Assembly (NCBI GenBank): GCA_020137815.1
Contig: CM035359.1
Location: 2,622,081 to 2,686,080 of the forward strand
Source: Hormiphora californensis
Taxonomy: Eukaryota; Ctenophora; Tentaculata; Cydippida; Pleurobrachiidae
Reading direction: 5' to 3'
Length of the DNA: 64,000 nucleotides
Part shown: in pieces, positions 1 to 11,214 of the stretch
Numbering within the stretch: the stretch's first letter is position 1
How the letters are laid out: each line of letters begins with the position of its first letter
Translations under genes and position numbers: made by a program
Notes under the pieces: generated by a model
What the model was told of the DNA's origin: nothing
Seen by the model: only the letters and a program-made list of their open reading frames with translations
The model's database searches: none

Positions 1-598
1 ACCAGGTCTGTGGCGCCACCAGACAGAGGTCGGCGGTCGCACCAGACAGTCTGACAACCACAAACTTTTTAGCGTGTGTTTTGGTATTTTAAACATCAAA
101 CATTCTGTAATAAGAGACCAGAATGGCAAATTAAAAGGTAGGTATGCACAAAACAAAATAGAGAGAGAAAGATAGAGAGATAGAGAAAACATATATTTTC
201 ACTAGACGAGTCATTGTTCATGTGTGTTTTGCGGATGTATTCTTATTATTGAATTATATTATGGGCTGCATTTGTTGTGCTGCTTTATATTCCCTGCTGC
301 TTATCAGTCTTTGTGTCCTAATTTTACTGCATTTTATCTTTCCTCTCTCCTTGTGCCCTTGAAACAGCATACAGACCTCCGATACAACATGGTTACCATG
401 GTTACGAGTGATTCTAATCAGAAGCACAATAGGATTCTATATTGTCAGTTTGAGAGAGCGCCGTCAACAAGTGTACAAAGAATGCATTGTAATTTGTGGA
501 AATTTGTACAATGTGTGCTCACATTCGCTCTAATGGAATCACGTGCATTACTAGATAGATCTGTCAACTTGCACTTGACGTTATATCTAGTACGTATT
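1..598. other. Non-coding stretch, no gene recognised
   Basis: I see no exon, domain or RNA gene here. There is a GA-rich patch around 160-190. The open frame at 224-733 has no recognisable domain and runs into the left arm of the adjacent foldback element, so it is not supported as a gene. Confidence 0.5.
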
Positions 599-1389
599 AG
601 TAGAGTCGATAACTACATCGACCTCTCCCAATTTTTCCAGTTTTTGTCACATCTGTTTGGAGCCTCGACACGACCCCTAAACAGGTGTTACTTTTTCACA
701 AACTGTTTTCATCTTGGTGTAATCAGCATTTGAAATGTTGCTGATCATAACAAAAACCTAACTATTTTTTTTCAACTTGGGGTAAAACCATGGGTGTCAA
801 AAGTTAGCTCTAGGTCCCCTGAGTAACCATCCGGAGACTCTAAGAGATATTTCAAGCCGTTCTCCTGTAATCATTAATCCCGGTAGAGCACATATTTGAG
901 TATGGACGTACGTGCAATTGCCTACAACCTCAACTTTAATGTATAACGTTAATGTGCGTCTCTCTCTTTTCTCCCCCTTCAGAAAGAGTTATCTCGCGCG
1001 GCGCAACCGCACGTGCGGTTTTTCCAGAGAGAGTGAGAGACATACAATAACATGTAAACAGCCTGCCAGCGCTCACGTACGTCCGCATTGTATTTTTTTC
1101 TCCGCCGGGATTAATGATTACGGGAGAACGGCTTGAAATATCTCTTAGAGTCTCCGGATGGTTATTCAGGGGACCTAGAGCTAACTTTTGACACCCATGG
1201 TTTTACCCCAAGTTGAAAAAAAATAGTTAGGTTTTTGTTATGATCAGCAACATTTCAAATGCTGATTACACCAAGATGAAAACAGTTTGTGAAAAAGTAA
1301 CACCTGTTTAGGGGTCGTGTCGAGGCTCCAAACAGATGTGACAAAAACTGGAACAATTGGGAGAGGTCGATGTAGTTATCGACTCTACT
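599..1389. mobile_element. Foldback (inverted-repeat) element, ~790 bp
   Basis: The left arm (599-883) and right arm (1105-1389) are near-perfect inverted copies of about 285 bp, separated by a ~220-bp spacer. For example AGTAGAGTCGATAACTACAT at 599 is matched by its reverse complement ending at 1389, with few mismatches along the arms. No transposase frame and no clear target duplication are visible. It fits a non-autonomous foldback or MITE-like element. The ORFs at 224-733, 912-1136 and 1317-1550 overlap the arms and are not supported. Confidence 0.75.
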
Positions 1390-3110
1390 ATATAGTGTGT
1401 GTGGTTATTTCTAGTACGCAGTGTGTGTGTATGTTTCACGCCTTTCAATTTATTCGGTATTCCACAGTATTATTATCCGATCTAAATATAATGATTTTTC
1501 TAATTAGAAACAGCACCCAAACAATTAGTCTGAGTAGGGGCGGTGTCTAATTTCAATGTGTATAGACTATAGTCTGTCATTGGAACTGGGATCAGTCTGT
1601 CATTGGAACTGGGATCACGATACGGCTTCTCATTACTCAAATCTGTTATACTGAAGTACTAGCTTCACATTGTATTTTGTTCTGTAGATTGCACTCCTTC
1701 TTATATCCTGATCTGTCCTGCCGCCTGCATCTTTGTTCTCATTATGAATTATGATGATAACTCGTAGCTGTCAACTGATTTCAATTTCTGAAGCCCCTTT
1801 GTAGTCAGAAAGTCGCTAAATAACCTTGTTTCTAGCCTATCCTGAGGCCTCAGAGTTATATTTACAGATATCACTCTCAGTAAAGTGAAATATCGCTCTT
1901 TCTCTCTGCTACCTTTCCAAGTCTCCCGGCTGCCCTCTCCTCCCAGGCCGCTCTGTATCTCTGTGCTGTAGCAGGCACTTCCTTTTCCTATTCATTTGTA
2001 GCACACCACTTTATCAGTATCATGTTACCGTGTCGTATATAATAGAGCTCTTGCGTTGATTCCCTTTGACATTGCCTTTCCAACGTCCTGTCGCTGCATT
2101 TCTCCTCGTTCTAAATCATTTCTCTCTCTCTCGTTCTAAATAATTTCTCTCTCTCTCATTCTAAATCATTTCTCTCTCATTCTCGCCACACCTCACCTCT
2201 TTCTCACTCACTCTATCCCTGCTCTGTGCATATGACATTTATTAGCCCTGTGTGTGAGCATGTGTGTGTGTGTGTATGCTTCCCTTTTGTCTCCCTTCAT
2301 CTCACTCACACCTCTCTCTCTCCCCCTACATCCCTCTCTCTCTCCATCTCCCTCTCTCACATCTCACTTTCATTCTTAAATCCCCACACCCAGTGACCGT
2401 TGCAGTCTGCTTGTCCTTTCTTCATTGCAATTGAATTGTACACCATCCTTTCTTCATTGCAATTTAATTGTACAGTTGCCAATATCAAAACCCGTTATAA
2501 TGCTAATTCATTTTTAATTAATTTTTAAATTGTATTCCTTTGTTCCCCAGCTGAAGTAAGCTGTTTGCCATGATTGGGTTTAGGATACGGTATAACTCCG
2601 CTACTTCGTCCTACCATAGACTACCTCTAAAACCGGTAAACCTTTCCTTTTAACCCTAAACCGGTAAACATTACATTAACCTGGGTATTTAGGCCGCGTT
2701 TATGAGGTTTTTACATGATGTTGACATTTTCAATTCTCAATTGAAGCCCTGTCAATTGAGTATATCACACACATCCTATATGGGCGTGTCATGTGTTGAC
2801 CAATGTCACCTACTACTGACCAGAGAGAGAGAGAGATTGGGAGGGAGAGAGAGAGAGAGAGATTAATTAGAATATTAAACAAACATTCACAAGTAACAGT
2901 GTCTACCATTCATTAGACCTCATGTGATACACTGTGTGAGATTTAGTAACTAACAAGGAAGACAAACCCAGACAAAATTATCTTGAATTGTTGTTACTAT
3001 TTGTTGCACGTAAACGGGGCAAAAAGGGAGGGGTAAGGGGGTCCAATATACTACCAAGTACATTTTCTAATACTCCTCTACTCTATCCTGTTCTAACACT
3101 CCCCTAATCT
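1390..3110. other. Intergenic or intronic DNA with simple-sequence patches
   Basis: No exon was recognised. It contains a short direct duplication near 1570-1615, CT/TC-rich tracts at 2100-2360, a TG repeat at 2264-2275 and GA-rich tracts at 2822-2862. The missing 5' exons of the PRC1-like gene could lie here or before the window, but I could not pick one out. Confidence 0.4.
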
Positions 3111-3262
3111 ACCCTGTTCTAACACTCCTCTTTATCAATTATAATCTATCATGTTCTAACACTCCTCTTTATAATCTATCATGTTCTAACACTCCTCTTT
3201 ATAATCTATCATGTTCTAACACTCCTCTTTATAATCTATCATGTTCTAACACTCCTCTTTAT
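3111..3262. repeat. 30-bp minisatellite, proximal block
   Basis: About five copies of the 30-bp unit TCTAACACTCCTCTTTATAA followed by TCTATCATGT, the same unit as the longer array at 3919-4391. An insertion (about 3263-3918) separates the two blocks, so the array is probably one minisatellite split by an insertion. Confidence 0.85.
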
Positions 3263-3918
3263 ATGAGGCATAAACTCTGGCCACTGGCGCGTTATTTCAG
3301 ATAACTTTCTCCCAGCGCGCCGCTGGGAGAAGTTAGCTGGAGTTTATCCGCCACTGGCGGATAAACTGGTTTAAATCACGACGACGATCCCGAGGCGGAG
3401 CCGAGGGAGAGGCGGAGGGGTTTAAACCTATAACGTGCCAGTGGTCAGAGTTTATGGGTTATATACCCTGCTTTAGTTGTTTATTTCAAGTATTACACAC
3501 CAACAAGAGAGAGAACACTAATCAAAACACACAAAGACAACTGAGAAATAGTTAAAAACACGTCACAATTGAGTGTACACTGTTTGGTAACAGTTACTAA
3601 GCAGTTGCTAAGGAAAGAGAGTGCAAGAAATAGCCTGATAAGGGGCATGTCACAAATAACACAGAGAAAGAGATAGTGAGACAAAAGGGGAGATAAAGAG
3701 AGAGTAATTGACGGAATGTGTCCTTTCTTTCTCTCCAATGTAGTGTGTAAGTGTTGCACATAGTGTTCCCTCTGTATTTTAGTAAGAACTGATCATTTAC
3801 ACACACTTTGAATGTTCAAAATAAATAACCTGCCAGTGGGAAATAATCTGCCGCTGGACTGGCTGTTTATTGAGAGCGCGCTAGTGGGACTGGCGGGTTA
3901 TTTAAGTTAGCAGGGTAT
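3263..3918. mobile_element. Palindromic insertion(s) within the minisatellite
   Basis: The left part has terminal inverted repeats of about 28 bp: CATAAACTCTGGCCACTGGC at 3269 is mirrored near 3430-3457. It also has an internal hairpin around 3309-3335 (CTCCCAGCGC...GCTGGGAG) and a GCGGAG-rich core. A second palindromic stretch built on the same 'CCAGTGG / CCGCTGG / GGCGGGTTATTT' words lies at 3820-3913. No coding potential is convincing. The element splits the 30-bp array. Confidence 0.5.
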
Positions 3919-4391
3919 ATAATCTATCATATTCTAACACTCCTCTAATCTATCATATTCTAACACTCCTCTAATCTATCCTGTTCTAACACTCCTCTAA
4001 TCTATCATGTTCTAACACTCCTCTTTATAATCTATCATGTTCTAACACTCCTCTTTATAATCTATCATGTTCTAACACTCCTCTTTATAATCTATCATGT
4101 TCTAACACTCCTCTTTATAATCTATCATGTTCTAACACTCCTCTTTATAATCTATCATGTTCTAACACTCCTCTTTATAATCTATCATGTTCTAACACTC
4201 CTCTTTATAATCTATCATGTTCTAACACTCCTCTTTATAATCTATCATGTTCTAACACTCCTCTTTATAATCTATCATGTTCTAACACTCCTCTTTATAA
4301 TCTATCATGTTCTAACACTCCTCTTTATAATCTATCATGTTCTAACACTCCTCTTTATAATCTATCATGTTCTAACACTCCTCTCCTTCAG
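3919..4391. repeat. 30-bp minisatellite abutting a splice acceptor
   Basis: More than a dozen nearly identical 30-bp units; rows from about 4021 to 4380 are identical. The last unit changes to CTCTCCTTCAG and forms the polypyrimidine tract and AG acceptor of the exon at 4392. There are no unique spacers, so this is not a CRISPR array. Confidence 0.9.
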
Positions 4392-7300
4392 ATAAAAGAG
4401 TTCGAGGAGGATATGGAGAGGAGAGGCAAGGTACTGAAGGACCAGCTGGCTGAGTTAGTTGAACTACTAGCAGCTCTTGAAATGGACCGGAACTGTCTGA
4501 TAGAGGAGGGTCTAACTGGTGATGATGTGGATACCATGTTGCTGTCTGATGAGAGCATCCAGAGGAGGAGTGATATGATCAACCAGTACAGGTAAGGAGG
4601 GGTGATATGATCAACACGTATAGGTAAGGAGGGGTGATATGATCAACACGTATAGGTAAGGAGGGGTGATATGATCAACCAGTACAGGTAAGGAGACGTG
4701 ATATGATCAACACGTATAGGAGAAGGGGTACTTAGAGGGGTTATTGAGAGAAATAAAAAACAAAATATCATTATATTTTGGAACTCTCATCTCTCAGCTC
4801 TACTGCCTCTAATCACCCCATCATAATCCTTCATCAGGAGTGAAGTTCAGCAGAATGTGACCCGAGTCCTACAATTGAGGGATCACATTACGAGGTTACA
4901 TCGCCTTCTACACCGTGACACTGAAATCGATGACCAAACTTTCGCCCTCTTTGACTCTCCAAAACCATCATCTATTGAGGCGCTACAGAGTAAGTTTTAT
5001 CATGAATGTCGTGTTGTCCTAAAATGGGTTGGTGAGTTGTAGCCATAATTTCTTGTGTTGGATTCTATTCAGAACAGCCCAAGCTTTTTAAATCTCCCTT
5101 TCAATACCTAGTTTATTGACCGAAATAAGTTTTAACATGTCTCTGAGCCAGTCCAGCTGCACGCCTTCTAAACATAGTCTACAGAAAAGCTCTCACAAAA
5201 ATATGTCTAATAATCCTACCTCTCTCTTCAGACTCTCTTAACCTAACAATGCTAATCTCTCTTCAGAAAAGCTGAAAGAGCTAGAAGTGTTCAAGCAGAG
5301 TAGGTTAGATACCTACATTCAGTGTCTGAGACAGGAAATAGCTGCTTTCCAGGGGCTCTGCTTTCAAACAAAATGCGAGGTAAAATTCGTCATAATTATC
5401 GAGAGTGCGCTTATAATTCATTCCATTCTCAATTTAATGATCGTGCTAGCCGATTAATCCCATTAATTGATAAACGGAGTATTGTACCTAAATACATGCT
5501 CCCCCCCCCCAAATACACGTGTTAACATTTCTAACACGTGTTCCTTCAGGTGTCATCGTCCTCTGAGGACGTTAGTAAGACAAGTGATAGGGGATCCAGG
5601 GACACTATTAACATGCCTGACATAACAGTGGAGGAAATCGCTCACAGGTATAATAGTAACTCTAGTAAATTTCTCACTTAGAGCATGTAGCATGTAGCAT
5701 CTGTTGTAGCAGATTGTACTATGAACTACTCTGAAAGCTACAACATGAGCCGATTAATGTGTCCATGTATGATTGTACAAAGCTAGACGTGTAGCATTGT
5801 ATTCATTGTGTAGCATGTTGTATTGTATTTAGACCGGTAGCACCTACTACCCTGAACCTGAAGAGCAGAAGGGAGACATTGGATAAGACCTTCAAGATTT
5901 CGGATACAATGGATAAGACCATCACCCCGACTGATGCATTTGGTGATGGATTTGGCAGACTTTCCCTGACCTCAACCCCAACTGAAGTTGGCAGACCTTC
6001 CCTGACCTCAACTCCAAATAAGGAGTGTCCCCCGAGGTAGTCATATAGGGTTGTTCAGGAGGTTACTAAATGATTTACAATGTTCTACCAATCTGGATTT
6101 GGTTATATCACTCCCAACTACAATCTCTATATCTCCGATCTAGTCATGAGGATGAACAACAGAGATCGCCTCTACAAAAACTTGGACGAATGTTTAACTT
6201 TAAAAAGAAGAAGAAACCGGCTTTAGTGGCTTTTGAAAACATACCCCGGCGGGGCACTAAACCAACTCAGCAAACTAAGCCTAGCAAAACAACACAATCA
6301 ACTACAAAGATACCACAACAAACCGCCAAGATACCGACCAGGAATCGGTACTGTGATCATTGAAGGAGTTTTAATATCTTTCTCTCATGTGTCATTGCCC
6401 CGAGGCATCCTTTTATGTTGTTTTAAGCTGATTTGTTAACGCTGTTTTGTTATGAAAAGTATTGGTTGTTTACTAAAAGTAACCAAATTAAAGTAACGAC
6501 CTAGCATTTTTAACATGGAGCTGTTCAAACACAAAGCCCTAACATCATCTCATTTTAGCTGTGGTGATTTAAACACAATAATTCCTCTATTAATTTTAGT
6601 TTCCCTAATCCATTTTCTTGTTTTAGTTGCGGAGATAAGAAGTTGAAGCAATGGGAGGAACAGGACGATCAAGAGAACAGGAACACACTAAACCAGACTT
6701 ACACCCTGCAAAACGACCTGCTGAAACCCGCTAAAACACCCGATATGTAAGTATTTGAAAAAAGATCGTTCCCTTTCTATAGTTTGGTGTTCACAATGCA
6801 CCAAAGGGTAAGACAATTTGCTGATTGGTACAATGGGCACACTATCTAAACTATTAATGCAAACTACTATTTTACTTATATCGCGTCCCACACAGAGATA
6901 CCAAGGTGGCAGGTGCTGCAGCTTTTTTATAGACTCCCGTGACCCCCCCCCCTTTTTATATACCCCCAGTACCCCTAATTTACCCCACCCAGAGATACGG
7001 AGGTGCTCCAGCTGGAGGAAGAGTTGGACCGGTGGGAGTCATTTTACAATAGTAACAGTGAACTATTCGAACTTATCCGACGGTGGAACAATCTTAACGA
7101 GAGGTAAAGTTAGTGATTTGCTTGTGAGTGCTACGTCAAAGTTTGACTCGGTAGATTTCAAATCATTTTCTCGTTTACTACATACATAAAGTTCCATTAT
7201 ACTAGGACTAGGCCGATGCCCGATAACGCTTCTCGCTCTTTCCCCTTTAGATTCACAGTCCACTAAATTCCATCTACTCGCTCCTTTCAGATACACCGAG

Positions 7301-7993
7301 TTGCAGCAACCCTCACCGGACAAATACAACAACAGGGGTGGGGCGCTACTTCAGGCACAGAAAGAAAGCACTAAAATAGCGAAGGAGCTCCCTAAGATCG
7401 AGCAGAAGGTTCTGGCGGACATGGACAAGATTTTAGGAGAGGTAAATGTGTATTGTGCTTGTTTGATTGATATTAGGGGAGGTAAATGTGTCCTAGGAGG
7501 AATGAATCTTCAATCTTCATTCTCTTATGTTATCTCATTCTTTATCCCTCTCTTTTCCCAGTCATTCTCAAAGTATTATAATACCCGTTTATCCAGAAAA
7601 TCACCCTAACATTCCCTGTCTCCTCAGGAGATAAAGATAAACGGTATGGATCTCGAGGACTACTTTGCAGACAACAGAGCCACTACGACACTCTCCCGCA
7701 GCAGCTCAGTGCGACACTCCAAGAAGTCAATCACAACACCCCGGTCCACCCCAACACCCCGAACTCCCTCGATGCGTCAGAAGAAAGCCAGCAGCGAATC
7801 AAACAATAAGAGAACGCCAGAACCATCACCACGGAACACTGTTGTAGTGACTCCAAAACCTAAGACAAATCAGATTTCTAGTAGGAGGGACAGTTTGAAG
7901 AAAAATGACGCTTTTGAAAGGAGTGAGAGCAGGAGAAAGTCGATGAGAAAGAGGACATCAATTGACGCGTTAGATCAGATTGGTAAAAAGTGA
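4392..7993 (+). CDS. PRC1: PRC1/MAP65/Ase1-like cytokinesis microtubule bundler (5' partial)
   Basis: PRC1/Ase1/MAP65 proteins cross-link antiparallel microtubules in the spindle midzone (family knowledge). Exons read: 4392-4591, 4838-4989, 5267-5379, 5550-5646, 5833-6035, 6627-6746, 6993-7103, 7291-7441 and 7628-7993 (stop), with consistent splice phases. The first three encode heptad-rich rod sequence resembling the PRC1 N-terminal coiled coil. Exons 6993-7441 encode the spectrin-domain end, including a segment with YNNRGGALLQAQKE and KELPKIEQKV, matching the family's 'NRGGxLLxxEK...LPKLE' signature. The last exon is a basic, Ser/Thr/Pro-rich tail with STPTPRTPS (possible CDK sites), as is typical. 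The N-terminal dimerisation exon was not found, so the gene is 5' partial. Odd: exons 5550-6035 are Ser/Thr-rich and not rod-like, apparently replacing part of the rod. An alternative terminal exon may exist at 6144-6363. About 500 aa are visible. Confidence 0.75.
4592..4722 (+). repeat. 32-bp tandem duplication of a 5' splice site
   Basis: After the exon ending ...AACCAGTACAG|GTAAGG at 4591, the exon end plus donor (GATATGATCAAC...ATAG|GTAAGGAGGGG) is repeated about four times with a period near 32 bp. Each unit carries a copy of the GTAAGG donor, giving several potential alternative 5' splice sites. Confidence 0.85.
6144..6363 (+). CDS. Possible alternative terminal exon of the PRC1-like gene
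   Basis: Acceptor ...CCGATCTAG|TCATGAGG is followed by an open frame to a TGA at 6361. It encodes a very basic tail (FKKKKK, then Thr/Gln/Lys-rich). The entry phase equals that of the exon at 6627, so both could follow the exon ending at 6035. Using this exon would end the protein before the spectrin region. This rests only on phase and splice signals; no domain supports it. Confidence 0.4.
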
Positions 7994-8188
7994 ACACGTG
8001 TGTTACCATGGTTACTAATGTTAATATATGATGTGGGAACACGTGTGTTAATGTATGATGTGTAAATTTGTTGTGTCTTGAGCCATGTTACAAACATGTT
8101 GTAACATGTCAGAGAAAGTGTGCAGGGAGAGAGACCTGTCAGTTTTTAACTTGTTAATACAATCACATTGCTTACATGGATTTGTTTC

Positions 8189-8194
8189 AATAAA
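8189..8194 (+). terminator. Polyadenylation signal of the PRC1-like gene
   Basis: AATAAA about 195 bp after the stop codon at 7993, followed by T-rich sequence. It is the first canonical signal downstream. Confidence 0.55.
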
Positions 8195-8600
8195 TCAATT
8201 TGTTTTATATTTGTAACGAGTCAATCTCTATCCCACAACTCACTCACAATTGGTCGCATTGCACAGTGCACACAACTTGCTTGATTGACTATCTCTCTCA
8301 GCCCCTCTCAGCGACTCATCACGCCCCATATTTCAGTTTTCCAATGTTGACGATAAAATGAAAATGAATGAAATGACCAGTAAAATAAAATCTTATCAAA
8401 GAAAAGTTACAATCTCAAACCCATTCCTCTCCTTACCACAAGATTACAGATTCTGGCGCCGCGTACCCCAGATCTGAGCACACTGTTGAGAATCAAATGG
8501 GGGTCTGGCACCGCTAGACACCACATTACAAAGTCAATACAGTTACAACCCATACCTCTGCATATAAACCAGTTGCAGTTACCACAACATTACAATACAG

Positions 8601-9932
8601 TTACAACCCCAGTACAGCTGAAGTGGGTGTCCCAGTCCGTGACCAAGTCAGGCTCTTCTCCGAAACCTTCCTATTCAGCGCCACCACCCTCCTACTTGAT
8701 CCCCTCTCTATCAGCATCAACAGGGAACTTGTCACCACGCTGGCACCCATTAGACATGCCACCAACCACACATAGGTTCCCGTCCTGACATCACCAACAG
8801 GATCCAAAATGATGTGTGGTACTACACCGGGTGTAATAGTACTTGCGAGACAGTTACACAGGAAAAACGGGGCGGAATTCCGTTGGTTTACTTGGATCTT
8901 GGATGTCATCCAGTTTAGGAGAGTGTTTTGGAAGAATGCCAGAGTTATCCCCATCAGTGCCATGGTCACTATAATCCCAGTGTAGCTCTTGTCCTGGGTG
9001 ATGACCAGGGAGGTTATTGCTACAGCCAGGGTGAGGTTACACAGAAGCATCAGCTTTGTGATCTTTGTGAAAATCATGGCAATAGGGACTGCTAGAATCC
9101 GGAATACTAGGGACGACAGGAAAATGGCTTGGAGGGCTACATAAGATGCATACTCGTCCAGACCGGAATGGATGGCAAATGGTAGAATGAATACTTCGAG
9201 TGAGTTCCGTCCTGCCATAAAGAGGAATGAAGTGAGACCGAGAAGGACCCCTGATACAACTGGGTAGTTGAATTTAGCCGGTAGACAATGTTCCCCTAGT
9301 CGATCATCTAGATATTTCTCCAGGCTGACTCCAGAGCACAATCTAGTGATGACTAATGCAAGGAAGAGTCCATGAAGTGTCAACCCAATAGCCACAACAA
9401 TTCCAGCAACTAATGCTAGAATATTGGCGTCCGGAAATAGATCTTTGCAGATTTTACCGACTACTGGCATAACCGCAGCACCAAGAGAGAAAATACAATA
9501 GTAGACATTGGTGAATTTGGGTGCTTGGAGACCATTCACGACTCCATTGAAAAATGCGATGTTGGTTTCAATGAAAGCGAGTGAAGATCCTGCGATGAAC
9601 CAGTTCACTCCTAATGACATCCATGATGTACACAGTGGGGTGATTCCAATACCGATTAGCAATACAACGACACCAATAGCATGAACTGTGATACAATGGT
9701 GAGGGGGGAGTGATGCCATGAACCGTAGCACTACCAAATGTCCAATGAATTTCCCGCATCTCAGGGCTGTCATTAGATACCCGAACACTTCCATGTCTGC
9801 ATCTATGTGAGTTGTGATCTCGTAGATTAGAGTACCAGGAAGGACCCAGAACATTCCAAATACGATGAGTGATGAGAATGTTGTGAGGGTGAGGGTAGTT
9901 GGAGAGTGGATGATCGTGGAAAACTTCGACAT
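8601..9932 (-). CDS. Major facilitator superfamily transporter (MFSD4/NAGLT1-like)
   Basis: Single-exon frame of 443 aa from ATG at 9932 to the stop at 8601. It shows about 12 hydrophobic helices in two halves joined by a hydrophilic loop near residue 220 (LEKYLDDRLGEHCLPAKF). The N-terminus begins TM1 directly (SLIVFGMFWVLPGTLIYEIT). The layout and helix character resemble the MFSD4 / sodium-dependent glucose transporter-like branch of MFS, but the substrate cannot be read from sequence. The C-terminus (RGSSRRVV...SRTGTPTS) is a short basic cytosolic tail. Lacking introns among intron-rich neighbours suggests a retrocopy or a lineage-specific intronless family. It is convergent with the PRC1-like gene and divergent from CFAP44. 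Confidence 0.8.
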   Translation of the reverse strand: MSKFSTIIHSPTTLTLTTFSSLIVFGMFWVLPGTLIYEITTHIDADMEVFGYLMTALRCGKFIGHLVVLRFMASLPPHHCITVHAIGVVVLLIGIGITPLCTSWMSLGVNWFIAGSSLAFIETNIAFFNGVVNGLQAPKFTNVYYCIFSLGAAVMPVVGKICKDLFPDANILALVAGIVVAIGLTLHGLFLALVITRLCSGVSLEKYLDDRLGEHCLPAKFNYPVVSGVLLGLTSFLFMAGRNSLEVFILPFAIHSGLDEYASYVALQAIFLSSLVFRILAVPIAMIFTKITKLMLLCNLTLAVAITSLVITQDKSYTGIIVTMALMGITLAFFQNTLLNWMTSKIQVNQRNSAPFFLCNCLASTITPGVVPHIILDPVGDVRTGTYVWLVACLMGASVVTSSLLMLIERGSSRRVVALNRKVSEKSLTWSRTGTPTSAVLGL

Positions 9933-10240
9933 CGTGCCATCAAAATCTGGGTGGGGTTTATATTTCAGTGATTTTAGGTAAGAACATAAACGGAGTGCTT
10001 GCTAGTCAACAATTTGATTATTATTATTATTAAAACTGTTTACAATAATTTGACACAGTCAATTTGAAAATAACAATTCCTGTGTTTCACGATGAGATTT
10101 GAAAGCCCGGGTGACTCTGAGTTCTGACTCTGATTCAAATACCGAATCAAGATCTAAAGATGGCACGTTGATAATTTCATGATCAAAATAGAAAGTTAAG
10201 GAAAGCATAGGCAGATCAATTTCGCAGGAAGGCGGAAGCG
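9933..10240. other. Intergenic, between the MFS gene and the palindrome
   Basis: AT-rich (for example the TTATTATTATTA tract near 10017). The minus-strand open frame at 10059-10274 overlaps the palindrome edge and shows no domain. The MFS promoter is expected here, but no specific site is recognisable. Confidence 0.4.
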
Positions 10241-11214
10241 TACGGTGGCAGATTCCGGCCAAGTGTTTTTTCAATCAAGTGAAATATTTTTGTTTGAAGT
10301 TTTATAAAAATTTTATTTCAAAATAAAAATAAACATGTCGTTAAAATTATTGGCCGGAATCTGCCACGCGGGTGGCAGATTCCGGCCAAGATTCTCAAAA
10401 AACCTTGGCCAGAATCTGCCACACACGTGGCAGATTCTGGCCAACCAACTAAAACTTGTTTATATCAAAGCGAAAAGCACTGTACCCGACTAATTTTGAT
10501 ACGCTGAATCACGTAAGATACTTTTCCAATCCCTCAGAGGTCGGAAAAGTGTCATAATTGACCATAATTGGGTCTAATTGATCCCACTTACAACTTTTTA
10601 CCTTAAAACGATAGACGCTTATGTGAAGGCACTTTTCCGACTAATTTTGATACGCTGAATCACGTAAGCAACTTTTCCAAGTCCTCCGAGGTCGGGAAAA
10701 TGCCTTAATTGGGTATAATTGGGTCTAATTAGCCTTAATTGCTCAATTAGGGCACTTTGCCGATCTCTGAGGACTTGGAAAAGTTGCTTACGTGATTCAG
10801 CGTATCAAAATTAGTCGGAAAAGTGCCTTCACATAAGCGTCTATCGTTTTAAGGTGTAAAGTTGTAAGTGGGGTCAATTAGACCCAATTATGGTCAATTA
10901 TGACACGTTCCCGACCTCTGAGGGATTGGAAAAGTATCTTACGTGATTCAGCGTATCAAAATTAGTCGGGTACAGTGGTTTTCGCTTTGATATAAACAAG
11001 TTTTAGTTGGTTGGCCAGAATCTGCCACGTGTGTGGCAGATTCTGGCCAAGGTTTTTTGAGAATCTTGGCCGGAATCTGCCACCCGCGTGGCAGATTCCG
11101 GCCAATAATTTTAACGACATGTTTATTTTTATTTTGAAATAAAATTTTTATAAAACTTCAAACAAAAATATTTCACTTGATTGAAAAAACTCTTGGCCGG
11201 AATCTGCCACCGTA
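10241..11214. mobile_element. 974-bp near-perfect palindrome with 6-bp target duplication
   Basis: The ends are TACGGTGGCAGATTCCGGCC and its reverse complement, flanked by direct repeats GAAGCG (10235-10240 and 11215-11220), suggesting a 6-bp target-site duplication. The two ~475-bp arms meet near 10730 with almost no spacer. Within each arm GGCAGATTCYGGCCA occurs repeatedly in both orientations, and a block containing GACTAATTTTGATACGCTGA occurs twice, so the arm is itself built from nested repeats. No transposase frame was found. It lies just upstream of CFAP44. Confidence 0.85.

Noticed and set aside
3919-4391. Regular 30-bp repeats resembling a CRISPR array
   Set aside because: Units are head-to-tail with no unique spacers, in a eukaryotic intron ending at a splice acceptor.
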